From assembly GCF_037024155.1 (NCBI RefSeq), contig NZ_JAYKTS010000015.1, positions 41,773-105,772 on the forward strand: 64,000 bases of DNA. The letters run 5' to 3'. This stretch comes from Bacillus sp. 2205SS5-2. GTDB lineage: Bacteria; Bacillota; Bacilli; Bacillales; Bacillaceae_K. Shown piece after piece: positions 54,738 through 63,475 of the stretch. Numbering within the stretch: position 1 is the first letter of the stretch; each line of letters opens with the position of its first letter. The notes below the pieces were generated by a model. That model saw nothing but the letters and a program-made list of their open reading frames with translations. It was not told the origin of the DNA and searched no databases. The position numbers and the translations under genes were made by a program.

Positions 54738-55023
54738 TCATTTCTTACCTTTTAGTTCTAAAAATATAGGTGCTATATTTATTAAGATAGAAACAATTGT
54801 CAAAAACCCTAATGCCCTTTCCATACCAGGTACTACATCCCCTATAGCTGACCAATCTTCCACTATTACCCACCGAGATACAAGACTATATGCTGAACAA
54901 AGTGTTAATGCTGTAAATGATAGTCCTATCGCCATAGCAAGCTTATAATCCTTTCCTGCTTTATACATATTAAAGATTTATAAAAGTTGCTACTATTGCA
55001 ATAACCCCAAATATTATAAACAT
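54738..55023 (-). pseudogene. Small membrane protein with a one-base frameshift
   Basis: From the ATG at 55021-55023, preceded by GGAGG, the frame reads MFIIFGVIAIVATFINL then TAA at 54970-54972. One base further, the frame continues MYKAGKDYKLAMAIGLSFTAL and runs to 54738 with a second hydrophobic stretch (ALGFLTIVSILINIAPIFLEL). Deleting one A in CTTTAATATG joins them as NLYMYKAGK. So this is a ~94-codon three-helix membrane protein with a single-base insertion (or the original was split). The family is not recognised. Confidence 0.6.
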
Positions 55024-55337
55024 TACTAACCTCCATATGTTTTTATTTTTGGCGTGCAATAATACTAATGTGAATCATCTCAATTTTTTGCATTACTTTT
55101 TTATTAGACATTAATACGTCAAATCTTATTTTATAGTAAATGCCCTTCCTTTTGTGATTTTTTATTGAACAAACCTACTTCGTTAGCTTAAGTACATTGT
55201 TTCACAAATTCACCTAAAATCATCATATTTATTGCTCAGTAATGGTCTACTTTGTAATAAAGAGTTGTTCCACTAAATGCCCCTTTTCTTGAATAACTAT
55301 ATTGTCATTCAGATTTTCTATCCCAAATTATAAAAAC

Positions 55338-55361
55338 CCCTTTGGATATATATCCAAAGGG
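55338..55361 (-). terminator. Orphan palindrome, terminator-like
   Basis: Perfect 12-base arms (CCCTTTGGATAT and its complement) followed on the minus strand by GTTTTTATAA. No gene is directly upstream on that strand other than dps, which has its own terminator. Confidence 0.55.
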
Positions 55362-55728
55362 TAAAACGTCGTATCTTTTTTACAAGCATCGCGACTTTCT
55401 TCAAAACATCGCATTTTTTTATAAACATCGTGGCTTTATTTCAAATCTACATCTCGAATAGTTTGTGACAATTGAAACAAAGAATAGGGACTACACCTAT
55501 TTTCATCAATAATTGGCTATTTAATGATAGGAAAAATGCTCAAAATCTTCTTTATCCTGATTTACAGAAGAATAAGAATACAGCCTTTTGTATACATGGT
55601 TGCTATTGAAGTAATCATTTTGATGAGTCTTTAGTTTTCGAAAAGATTACTTACACATAATTACTAATGGATGACCAGGAATCATCCTATCTCCGAGTTC
55701 ACAGTCGCTTACGAAAAAAACTTCAAGA

Positions 55729-55760
55729 AAAAGGCCAAACCGGTTATGTTTGACCTTTTC
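55729..55760 (-). terminator. Terminator of dps
   Basis: AAAAAGGCCAAAC and GTTTGACCTTTTC arms with a short loop, directly after the dps stop on the minus strand. Confidence 0.8.
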
Positions 55761-55768
55761 CTCCCTTC

Positions 55769-56209
55769 CTATTTACCTAAAAATGAATTTAACATCCATA
55801 CATGTTTCTCTAACCCTTGGTGAATCGAAAGCAACATATCACCAGTGGTCTCATCGCCGACTTCATCCGCTACCTTCATACCTTCTTTTAACTCATCAAT
55901 TAATGTTCTAAAATCTTCAACTAAAATTTCGACCATCTGATCAGAGCTTTCATTTCCTTTTGCCTCTTTAATTGATGCCCACTCTAAACTTTCTTTCATA
56001 GTCGCAACTGGCTTTCCTTCAAGTGCAAGTAACCGCTCTGCTAGTTCATCAATATGCGTATCTGCCTCATTGTAAAACTCTTCGAATTTCTCATGGAGAG
56101 CAAAGAATTGATGTCCTTTCACATACCAATGGAAGTTATGTAATTTTGTATAAAGCACCGTCCAGTTAGCTACTTGCTTATTCACACTATTCATTAATTT
56201 TTCAGACAT
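55769..56209 (-). CDS. dps: Dps-family DNA-binding ferritin-like protein
   Basis: A 146-residue mini-ferritin. The ferroxidase-site residues lie in the block [20 protein letters not shown] near residues 27-46 and [20 protein letters not shown] near 55-74. Twelve subunits form a cage that oxidises and stores iron with peroxide, protecting DNA. In B. subtilis Dps (YtkB) is under sigma-B control; I cannot see a sigma-B promoter with certainty here. It is monocistronic and divergent from ytzI. Confidence 0.92.
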   Translation of the reverse strand: MSEKLMNSVNKQVANWTVLYTKLHNFHWYVKGHQFFALHEKFEEFYNEADTHIDELAERLLALEGKPVATMKESLEWASIKEAKGNESSDQMVEILVEDFRTLIDELKEGMKVADEVGDETTGDMLLSIHQGLEKHVWMLNSFLGK

Positions 56210-56357
56210 ACCTTTATCAGCTCCTCACTATAACTTTTACCCGCTTATCAGAATTTTAAACAAAAATATGATAAACTTATTGAAAAAAGTAAACAAGAGT
56301 TTAATTTCTCGTATTCGCAAATTTCTCTCTCTATTTAATTAATTTAAGGAGGATATT

Positions 56358-56537
56358 ATGGTTTATACATTAGTCATTATCATTTCTATTGTCATCATTC
56401 TCTTAGTGATTGGGATCAGTGCCTTGACCACTAGCAAGGCCTATTCCTATAAACATACGATTGATCCTGTCCAAGAAAATTCCTATGACAAGAATGCAGA
56501 GCATGACTCAAATAACGCAGACAAACAGACGAAATAA
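56358..56537 (+). CDS. ytzI: YtzI-like small membrane protein
   Basis: A 59-residue protein. Residues 3-25 form one membrane segment (LVIIISIVIILLVIGISAL), followed by TTSKAYSYKHTIDPV, the family signature of YtzI, and a hydrophilic tail. The ATG has AAGGAGG 8 bases upstream. It is next to dps as in B. subtilis. The function is unknown. It is too short for many gene callers. Confidence 0.82.
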   Translation: MVYTLVIIISIVIILLVIGISALTTSKAYSYKHTIDPVQENSYDKNAEHDSNNADKQTK

Positions 56538-56694
56538 ACTGGTCTCGTAGCACTCAACCTAATGCCACCAAAGAATCACTTGATAAGCTATAGCGAGGAA
56601 TTAAGCCAGAAATAATGAGGTAAACATGGATTAGACTTAAAAAAATGATCATCAGTATGACGAAACGTTGAACGAAAGAATCCAATTTTATTAA

Positions 56695-56806
56695 AGGCAT
56701 TTTGTGAATACATTATGGGTATTTCATCTAATTTTTGATTGAACCCTCTATTTCACTTTTGATTTCTATCAAAAGTAAACGAAAAAATCCCGCGAAACAA
56801 AACATT
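56695..56806. repeat. Degraded MITE-like element, left two-thirds
   Basis: GGCATTTTGTGAATACATTATG and interior ATTTCATCTAATTTTTG through AAAACGAAAAAATCCCGCG match the element, but the right end is missing. Lies downstream of ytzI. Confidence 0.6.
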
Positions 56807-56874
56807 TCAAATCTTGATTTCACATAACGATAAATCGGTAGAATCACAGTATTCTATTTTGGAGGTTACGACAC

Positions 56875-56970
56875 TTGTATTACATCCTTTCAATTGAAGG
56901 AAAACAGAAGCATCTTGGTGATATCCTTCTTATTGATGGCAAGTGCAAACACAAAAAAGAACTTGGATGA
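56875..56970 (+). CDS. Possible 31-residue microprotein
   Basis: A TTG start lies 10 bases after TTTTGGAGG, a strong site, and opens MYYILSIEGKQKHLGDILLI... to GGA TGA. The last codons overlap a terminator hairpin. Such a site-frame-terminator order suggests a translated small gene, but 31 residues could also arise by chance. No homologue is recognised. Confidence 0.35.
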   Translation: MYYILSIEGKQKHLGDILLIDGKCKHKKELG

Positions 56971-56991
56971 TATTCCAAGTTCTTTTTTGTG
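56953..56991 (+). terminator. Terminator of the possible microprotein
   Basis: AAAAAAGAACTTGGA / TCCAAGTTCTTTTTT stem with a small loop. Confidence 0.8.
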
Positions 56992-57122
56992 ACTTAAATG
57001 CAACTTTAACTCCTATTTAACAACAGACAAAATCGGAATTATTAGATTTGGTCTTCTATCCAAATATATCAAAATAGGTAAACTTATTGGTTAAAAAAAG
57101 AACTAACAGGCTTATGTTAACA

Positions 57123-57284
57123 GGGTTTTGTCCGTATATATTGTTTCTATTTAGTCAAATTTGAGATGGAATCCTCCATTTTTCTGGTAATTCACATCAA
57201 AAACAGACGAAAAGAGCCTAGAAACAAGGCTCTATCACCGTATACTGACAGGTTCGAAAAGCAACAAACTTTGCGAAAACAGCC
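57123..57284. repeat. MITE-like element, A-type subfamily
   Basis: It starts near GGGTTTTGTCCGTATATATTG and ends TTTGCGAAAACAGCC. The interior is A-type. No exact duplication is found. Downstream of luxS. Confidence 0.8.
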
Positions 57285-57348
57285 TTACCTAAAGAAGTCC
57301 GACTCCTGTCCTTTTAACGGCTTATTCACTGCTGTGAAAAAAATTTCA

Positions 57349-57822
57349 TTAGGCAAACACTTGCGTTAATTTTGCTTTACTTTGAGAGAGCCAGAAATTC
57401 ATTAATCTTTTGGCTCCGTCCAAATCATGAAGCTTGGCTTGACCACATTGCTTTTCATTTGCAGCGGGAATTTCTGTAATTTCAACCGCTTCTTTCAATG
57501 TATTTTCAAGTAAGTCAATGACTTCCTCAACCGTAGGACTCCCGCTCACGACTAGGTAAAATCCAGTTTGACATCCCATAGGCGAAATATCGATAATATC
57601 AAAATGATCAAATTCATCAGCATATTTTCGGATATTAAAGGCTAGCAAATGTTCCAAAGTATGGATTGCATCTGGCTTCATTGCTTGTTTATTTGGCTGG
57701 CAAAACCGAATATCAAATTTATTTACAACTCCATCTGATCCAATGTGATGTACTCCGCAGTGACGTACAAAGGGTGCTTTCACCGCATTGTGGTCAAGTT
57801 CAAAACTTTCAACTGAAGGCAT
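57349..57822 (-). CDS. luxS: S-ribosylhomocysteine lyase LuxS
   Basis: The start is [11 protein letters not shown], with AAAGGAG 8 bases upstream, giving 157 residues, the exact usual length. Zinc ligands are H54 and H58 (HTLEH) and C126 (KQCGQA). The catalytic base is E57 and the acid is C84 (MGCQTG). It cleaves S-ribosylhomocysteine to homocysteine and DPD, the precursor of AI-2, in the methyl cycle that begins with SAM from MetK. It is monocistronic. Confidence 0.97.
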   Translation of the reverse strand: MPSVESFELDHNAVKAPFVRHCGVHHIGSDGVVNKFDIRFCQPNKQAMKPDAIHTLEHLLAFNIRKYADEFDHFDIIDISPMGCQTGFYLVVSGSPTVEEVIDLLENTLKEAVEITEIPAANEKQCGQAKLHDLDGAKRLMNFWLSQSKAKLTQVFA

Positions 57823-57979
57823 ATTCCTCACTCCTTTTATTTTGTTTACCTCATATAGCTATTGTAACTTAAATCCCGAGTAAATTCATCGAATTAATAC
57901 ATTTTAATTATTAAACATTGTTTTTCTGTTAAAAGTGTATTCATGATATAGTAAAAGAAACCCTTGAAGGAGCCTCCAA

Positions 57980-58216
57980 ATGAAAAAAATCATGATTTTA
58001 TTCATCAAAATATATCAAAAAGTCATCTCCCCCTTAAAGCCGCCTACATGTCGTTATTATCCAACTTGTTCACATTATGGTCTAGAAGCCATCAATCGGT
58101 TTGGTCCCTTAAAGGGTGGTTGGCTAACGGTGAAACGTATTAGCCGCTGCCATCCTTTTCACCCCGGCGGAATCGACCCTGTTCCGGAGGCCAATCAATC
58201 GCCTTCAAAAAAATAA
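57980..58216 (+). CDS. yidD: Membrane protein insertion efficiency factor YidD (YtjA)
   Basis: A 78-residue protein. The family signature [26 protein letters not shown] is centred at about residues 24-49 (three-cysteine/PTCS block), followed by [17 protein letters not shown]. YidD helps insertion of some membrane proteins with YidC. It has an amphipathic N-terminal helix ([11 protein letters not shown]) but no full membrane segment. The ATG has AAGGAG upstream. It is near the ythAB cytochrome genes as in B. subtilis. Confidence 0.92.
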   Translation: MKKIMILFIKIYQKVISPLKPPTCRYYPTCSHYGLEAINRFGPLKGGWLTVKRISRCHPFHPGGIDPVPEANQSPSKK

Positions 58217-58224
58217 CATTTGCA

Positions 58225-58258
58225 AAATGTCTCCTATTTTTATAGGAGGCATTTTTTG
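58225..58258 (+). terminator. Terminator of yidD
   Basis: AAATGTCTCCTAT / ATAGGAGGCATTTTTT stem with a 4-base loop. Confidence 0.85.
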
Positions 58259-58340
58259 GATGTGAATGAAAAAAATGCATATTAGATATCATTCTGTAAA
58301 CACTATCCGAGGATGAAAGACTTGGAAAAGGGGAACGGAT

Positions 58341-59533
58341 ATGGAAGATTTAGTACTGGCAAGATCCTTGTTCAGAACGACGATGGGATTTCATATTATA
58401 TTATCTTTGCTACGTTAGGAGTAGACATACCACTGATTGTGCTTATTGCTGAGTTATTGTTTCAAAAAACAAATGATCGAGATTACGCGCTGATGGGAAA
58501 AAGGTGGACAAAAACCTTTGCCGTATTACTTGGGGTGGGTATACCAACCGGCACAATAGCAGGTGTACAGCTCTCACTACTTTGACCTGGTTTCATGGAA
58601 GTAATTGGTCGGGTAATCGCCCTTCCTTTTCAAATTGAAATCTATGCGTTTTCGTAGAGGGCTTATTTATGTCCATTTATGTCTACGCTGCTGACCGGAT
58701 TCGTCCTTGGATGAGAATATTAAGTGTTAGTCTAGTTGCGTTTGGAGCGATGGCCTCTGCGGTATTAATTACGAATCTTCATGCATTCGAAGGAACTCCT
58801 GCTGACTTTAGGATGGAGAACGGAACCATTGTGGATGTTGACCCTTGGGCTGCTTTTTTCAACCTTAGCTTTTTCGTTACAGCTGGACACGTAGCTTTGT
58901 CTGAGTATATGACTGGAGCCTTTGTGATTGCTTCTGTTGCTGCATATAAAATGCTAAAAGAGCCATTCGGCACAAAAGTCTACCATTTTCACAAAATAGG
59001 TTCTTTTCTGATTTTACTTTCTCTACTTGCCTTTGTATGGAATAAGTTTTTTAAGAAAGATTCCTTCCCAAAGTGGCTTATGTGGTTATTCTTCACAAGT
59101 GGTCCACTTTCCTTGCTTGGCATTGAATTTGGCTGGATATTCGCTTGTACAGGTAGACAACCTTGGACAATTTATCGCATGCTCAGTACTGAAGATTCGA
59201 TTACAACTACTGGAAACTTAGGCATATTATTTATTTTGTTTGTACTGGTTTATATTATCTTGGGCTTAGCGGTTGTGTTGGTGCTTCTTTATTATTGGCT
59301 CTTTTCGTATACATTGTGGCTATTTCATCTGATTTTTGATTAAATCACTCATTTCACTGTTGATTACCATTAAAAATAGACGAAATGATGCCCGAAACAA
59401 AGCTATCTTAACGTTTATAGACCGGTGCGAAAAGCAACAAACTTTGCGAAAACAGCCTTATTATTTTAAACGTCATACTGTTGCGGACGATTTGGCCAAT
59501 GACACTAGAGGGAATGTGGAGCTACATACTTGA
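58341..59533 (+). pseudogene. ythA: Cytochrome bd oxidase subunit I (YthA), pseudogene
   Basis: The ATG at MEDLVLARSLFRTTMGFH has AAGGGG upstream and is that of CydA. Lesions in order: (1) an extra ATATT copy near 58393-58403 (CATATTATATTATC) shifts the frame; (2) TGA for tryptophan at 58583-58585 in SLL-stop-PGF; (3) a one-base loss near 58649 (GCGTTTTCGTAG); (4) a deletion in the middle joining FHKIG to SFLILLSLLAFVW near 58996, losing roughly 130 residues compared with normal CydA; (5) a MITE insertion at 59297-59457. The remaining C-terminus reads IFACTGRQPWTIYRML and VELHT-stop. The enzyme is non-functional. Confidence 0.9.
59297..59457. repeat. MITE-like element inserted in ythA
   Basis: Starts GGCTCTTTTCGTATACATTG, ends GCGAAAACAGCC. 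TTATTATT is duplicated at 59289-59296 and 59458-59465. Removing the element and one copy restores the reading LLYYFKRHTVAD in frame. Confidence 0.95.
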
Positions 59534-59548
59534 TAAGGAGGTGTCGAT

Positions 59549-60315
59549 ATGTCTGATGCATTGATCGCTATCACGGTACTCTGGGGTTTGTGTTCATTTA
59601 TGCTGTTATGGCTACTATGGACTTTGGAGCAGGTTTTTGGTCGATGATCTACATCAATCGAGAAAAAACAAATGCAACCAACATCGCTAATCGCTATCTT
59701 TCTCCTACATGGGGAGTCACCAATACATTTATTGTTTCGATTGTTGTTGCCATTTACAGTTTTCTCCTTGGTGCTGGGTATACTTTAGGGACGGTCTTGT
59801 TAATACCAGGATCACTCATTTTAATTTTGTTAGCCCTGCGTAGTGCCTTCATGGTTTTTTCTCATATTGCCGATGATTATAAGTTGATACTTACCTATAT
59901 CTCTGGAATATCTGGGATTTTAATTCCCGGACTACTAATTAGTGTATTACCCGTATCGCATGGAACCTTTGTTGATTTCGAATAAGGGCAGACATTAAAC
60001 TTAGGAGCTTTGTTTACTAGTCCAAATGAATATATGTTTATCGGATTCGCTATCTCGTCAACTTTATTTTTATCCTCCTTGCATCTAGCTGACTATTCAA
60101 AAGCAAGTGATGAGCTTGAGGCATATTATGTTTATCGTCGAGATGCATTGATTACAGGTCCTATTTCCTTAGTAATGGCTTTTTTGATCATGATAACGCT
60201 AAAATCTGAAGCGAATTGGCTGTTTGAGAACATGCTCAATGATTTGCCATTATTGCTCATTTCTTTATTATTCTTTCTTGTCGCTGGAGGCATTCGGATA
60301 TGGCTATGCACCTGA
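59549..60315 (+). pseudogene. ythB: Cytochrome bd oxidase subunit II (YthB), pseudogene
   Basis: The ATG at MSDALIAITVLWG has AAGGAGG upstream and follows ythA by 15 bases. One base is lost near 59584 (TGGGGTTTG), so the native frame resumes at IYAVMATMDFGAGFW. TAA occurs at 59983-59985 (FE-stop-GQTL). The frame continues to VAGG, then shifts to GYGYAPEK and stops, leaving about 250 of the usual ~340 residues. This is the partner subunit of a quinol oxidase that has decayed along with ythA. Confidence 0.87.
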
Positions 60316-60729
60316 AAAATATGTCTCCGCTCTCCTTTAGTATAAGTTATAGCATTTCAACTTAACTATCGATGAAATCCTTCATCCTCAGTATTGAATA
60401 CATTCAAAAATATATGCGATTAGCCGTCTGATACTAAACATTATAAATATAAAAAGTGCATGCCTGCAGATGACACTCATAAGACGGGGACTGGTGCTAG
60501 ACACCAAAACCATGTCTAAAAATTTAACCTTTCACACTTTTCAACAAGGCTCTATTCATATATATTGTTACTTTTTCATCTAATTCTAGATGGAATCCTC
60601 CAATTAGATGTTACTTTCAGAAAAAAAAGACGAGAAGCTGCCCCAAAACAAAGCTATATCGTAGTTTATCGATTAGTACGAAAACACCCTTCACAAAACA
60701 ACCCTCTATGTTATTAAATCCAGCTCGAC
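60316..60729. other. Intergenic region after the dead cytochrome operon
   Basis: No gene. The first part (60316-60540) is unassigned AT-rich sequence; GGGGACTGGTGCTAGACACC near 60486-60505 may be a hairpin-repeat scrap. The rest holds a MITE copy (60548-60689). Confidence 0.4.
60548..60689. repeat. MITE-like element, A-type, diverged
   Basis: GGCTCTATTCATATATATTG to TACGAAAACACCC. The flanks TTCAACAA and TTCACAAA agree at 6 of 8 bases, an aged duplication. Downstream of menC. Confidence 0.7.
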
Positions 60730-61845
60730 TTAAGATGAAAAATAAATCTCTTCTTTATGCGTTGTAACTTCTCCCATTCGTTTCTGATTTAATTTGATTC
60801 CTATGCCCGGTTGGTTCATTAAATTTACATAGCCATTCTTTACTACAACCTCCGGGAGAACAATATCTTCTTCCCAATACCGTGATGAAGAAGAAATATC
60901 TCCGGGGATGATAAATCCTGGAAGTGATGACAAGGCCAGATTATGAGCACGAGACACACCAAATTCCAACATCCCTCCGCACCATACACCTAGTTGATGT
61001 TGAAGGCAGAAATCATGAATGGCAATAGCTTCTGATAATCCACCTACTCGACCAATTTTCAGATTTATGACCGAACAGCTGTCTAGATTATGAGCATCTT
61101 GAACATCTTTGATGGTTCCTATGCTTTCATCTAAACAGATCGGTGTTTGTAAATATTGTTGCAATTTTGCATGATCAACCAAATCTTCTACATCCAGGGG
61201 TTGCTCAATCATCAGTAACTCCAGTTCATCTAATTTTTGTAGTGACTTTATATCTGCTAACGTGTAAGAAGAATTCGCATCTGCCATAATATCCAGTTTT
61301 GGAAATTTTTCTCTGATTTTTTTTAACACATTGTAATCCCTACCAGGAGCGATTTTCACCTTTATTCTTGTATATCCTTCGTGAATATACTCTTCAATTT
61401 GAGTAATTGCCATGTCTACCGAAGAAGTGCCTATAACCACTCCAGCAGGAATAGGCTTATTTTCGCCTCCAATAATCTTCCATAATGGTTGATTTTGTTG
61501 TTTAGCAAACAAATCCCAAATGGCTGTTTCAAGCGCTGCTTTAGCCATCCGATTTCTTCGCACAGAAGCAAAAATAGATCTTACTTCTCCCGGATGACTC
61601 CATGAATATTGTTGAAGTAAAGGAATTAAACTTTTAGTTATCATGTGGTAGCAGGTTGAAATGGTTTCTTCAGTATACCAAGGAGTAGAAAAAGCCACGC
61701 ACTCCCCGTAACCGACTAATCCGTCCTCATCAATCACTTCAACAATGATTCCCTTACGATTTGAAACTACCTCAAGAGCCGTTTCAAAGGGAGTTTTTAG
61801 ATTCATTTCAATAACATGTAGCCGTATGCAGTTGAGTTTCATCAT
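60730..61845 (-). CDS. menC: o-Succinylbenzoate synthase MenC
   Basis: A 371-residue enolase-superfamily protein of the bacillus OSBS/N-acylamino acid racemase type. Key blocks: YTRIKVKIAPGRD near residue 155 (catalytic lysine), MADANSSYT near 190 (metal aspartate), ICLDESIG near 240, INLKIGRVGG near 262. It dehydrates SHCHC to o-succinylbenzoate in menaquinone synthesis. It starts within the menE stop (ATGATGA), so the two are coupled. The start is ambiguous by one ATG; a longer frame to 61857 is less likely. Confidence 0.88.
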   Translation of the reverse strand: MMKLNCIRLHVIEMNLKTPFETALEVVSNRKGIIVEVIDEDGLVGYGECVAFSTPWYTEETISTCYHMITKSLIPLLQQYSWSHPGEVRSIFASVRRNRMAKAALETAIWDLFAKQQNQPLWKIIGGENKPIPAGVVIGTSSVDMAITQIEEYIHEGYTRIKVKIAPGRDYNVLKKIREKFPKLDIMADANSSYTLADIKSLQKLDELELLMIEQPLDVEDLVDHAKLQQYLQTPICLDESIGTIKDVQDAHNLDSCSVINLKIGRVGGLSEAIAIHDFCLQHQLGVWCGGMLEFGVSRAHNLALSSLPGFIIPGDISSSSRYWEEDIVLPEVVVKNGYVNLMNQPGIGIKLNQKRMGEVTTHKEEIYFSS

Positions 61846-63287
61846 CTTCTCTCCCATAGGGCTCTCAGCTCATTTCTTACTAATTTATTTGCTGCATTAC
61901 GTGGCAATTCTTTTACAATACTAATACCATGCGGAACTTTATATTTTGCTAGCCGTTCTTCACACCATCGTAATAGCTCCTCTTCCCCTACTACTTGTCT
62001 TACCGTAATATATGCGTAAGGTACTTGTCCCCATTTGTCGTTAGGTATTTTCGTCACGCCTGCTTCTATCACTGCTTCGTGAGCTTGAAGAACACTTTCC
62101 ACTTCAGCAGGATAAATATTCTCACCACCTGAAATTATTAAATCTGATCGACGATCAACCACGAATAAAAAACCTTCTTCATCGAGATAGCCAATATCCC
62201 CAGTCAACAGCCACCCCTCTCGAAAGGCATCTTGTGTTGCTTCTAAGCGGCGATAATAGCCTGAACTAATATTAGGTCCCTTTACAGCGATTTCTCCTTC
62301 TCCTTGTTCATTTGGATCAAGAATGGTTAACTGACATGGAAATAGTGCTTTCCCTGCTGAACCAAGTTTCGTTAAACTATATTCAGGTGGCAAGGTAACC
62401 ACTTGAGAACAGGTCTCGGTCATTCCATAAGTTTGAAAAACAGGAATATCAGCTTTCATGCATTTTTGAAGCAGTAAAAGTGAGGCAGGTCCTCCTCCTA
62501 ATAGAAAACAACGAAACCGTGGATGATATTTTCGATTTCCTAAGTCCTCCAGCAATCGTAAGGTCATCGTGGCAACAACCGAAATAATCGTACCGTTCCC
62601 TGCTTCTATATCCAGATTTATCTCTTTAGCATTAAATTCCCGGTAAATTTTCATCGGTATCCCATAGATGACACTTCTCATGAGTATCGAAAACCCACTA
62701 ATGTGAAAAAGTGGCACAGCGCAAAGCCAGCAATCGTTCTCGTCTAGTCCGAGGTTTAACACAGATCCCATCGCACTCCACCAATGATTTTGATAAGATT
62801 GGAGAACCCCCTTCGGTTTACCCGTTGTTCCAGAAGTAAACATGATTGAACAAATGTCCTCTAAGATTAACTCTTTTTCAGGCTCAAATTCTTCTCCCTC
62901 GTTTGAGAAAAGATCGGTAATTGTATAAATGCTATCTTTATTGATAAAGGAACAGCGGTTAGCAAAGGCTGCCTCCGTACAGATCACTTCAACATTTGCA
63001 TCCCGTAGTTGAAATGACAACTCTTCTGCCGTTAACCGAGTATTGAGTAAAACACTCACGCACCCCAACTGTTGCAAACTATGTAGGAGGATTACCATTT
63101 TTTCGTCATTGCTTGACAATACTCCTACGTGATCGCCAGATTTCACCCCAAGCCGTCTTAGTCTTCCTGCAACTATTAATGATTGCGCGAATAATTCCTG
63201 AAAAGTATAATTTTTTTCAATGCCAAATAATCCAATACGATCAGGGGTAAGATGAGCTCTTTGTAACAATAAATTTGGAATATTCAT
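61842..63287 (-). CDS. menE: o-Succinylbenzoate-CoA ligase MenE
   Basis: A 481-residue ANL-superfamily acyl-CoA ligase. The AMP-binding P-loop is MFTSGTTGKPKGV near residue 150, the A5-type motif is QTYGMTETCSQ near 287, the A7 block is LTGDIGYLDEEGF near 357, and the hinge is VDRRSDLIISGGENIYPAEVE near 375. The catalytic lysine lies in NAANKLVRNE near the C-terminus. It activates o-succinylbenzoate for naphthoquinone formation. It is the first gene of the menE-menC unit. The start MNIPNLLL has AAGGAG 7 bases upstream. Confidence 0.93.
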   Translation of the reverse strand: MNIPNLLLQRAHLTPDRIGLFGIEKNYTFQELFAQSLIVAGRLRRLGVKSGDHVGVLSSNDEKMVILLHSLQQLGCVSVLLNTRLTAEELSFQLRDANVEVICTEAAFANRCSFINKDSIYTITDLFSNEGEEFEPEKELILEDICSIMFTSGTTGKPKGVLQSYQNHWWSAMGSVLNLGLDENDCWLCAVPLFHISGFSILMRSVIYGIPMKIYREFNAKEINLDIEAGNGTIISVVATMTLRLLEDLGNRKYHPRFRCFLLGGGPASLLLLQKCMKADIPVFQTYGMTETCSQVVTLPPEYSLTKLGSAGKALFPCQLTILDPNEQGEGEIAVKGPNISSGYYRRLEATQDAFREGWLLTGDIGYLDEEGFLFVVDRRSDLIISGGENIYPAEVESVLQAHEAVIEAGVTKIPNDKWGQVPYAYITVRQVVGEEELLRWCEERLAKYKVPHGISIVKELPRNAANKLVRNELRALWERR

Positions 63288-63315
63288 CTGAATCCTTCTC
63301 CTTCGACTTTAGAAA

Positions 63316-63431
63316 AACGCAAGGCGTCCACTCATCGGCAATAAGCATAAGATGAGGACTCTTCTGGCGCGCTCTTGTCTCATGACAGGGCTTGGCTTAT
63401 GACCTCTAGCCGAGAGCGCATGGAGCTAGAC
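63316..63431. repeat. Diverged hairpin repeat upstream of menE
   Basis: ACGCAAGGCGTCCACTCATC opens and CGAGAGCGCATGGAGCTAGAC closes it; the 3' end GGAGCTAGAC matches the other hairpin repeats and the overall size is similar. The inner arms differ strongly, so it is a separate subtype. Confidence 0.65.
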
Positions 63432-63475
63432 ATTTATCTAACACCCAAAATTCACACTTTATTATCTTATAAAAA

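Larger units (their letters stand above)
55024..55768. other. AT-rich intergenic region with orphan palindrome
   Basis: About 740 bases with no gene. A perfect 24-bp palindrome (CCCTTTGGATAT at its left half) lies at 55338-55361 with a T-run on the minus strand. Just after it, three copies of an AACATCG/AGCATCG motif appear at 55384-55432. A worn MITE end (CAGCCTTTTGTATACATGG) is near 55580-55598. Confidence 0.4.
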
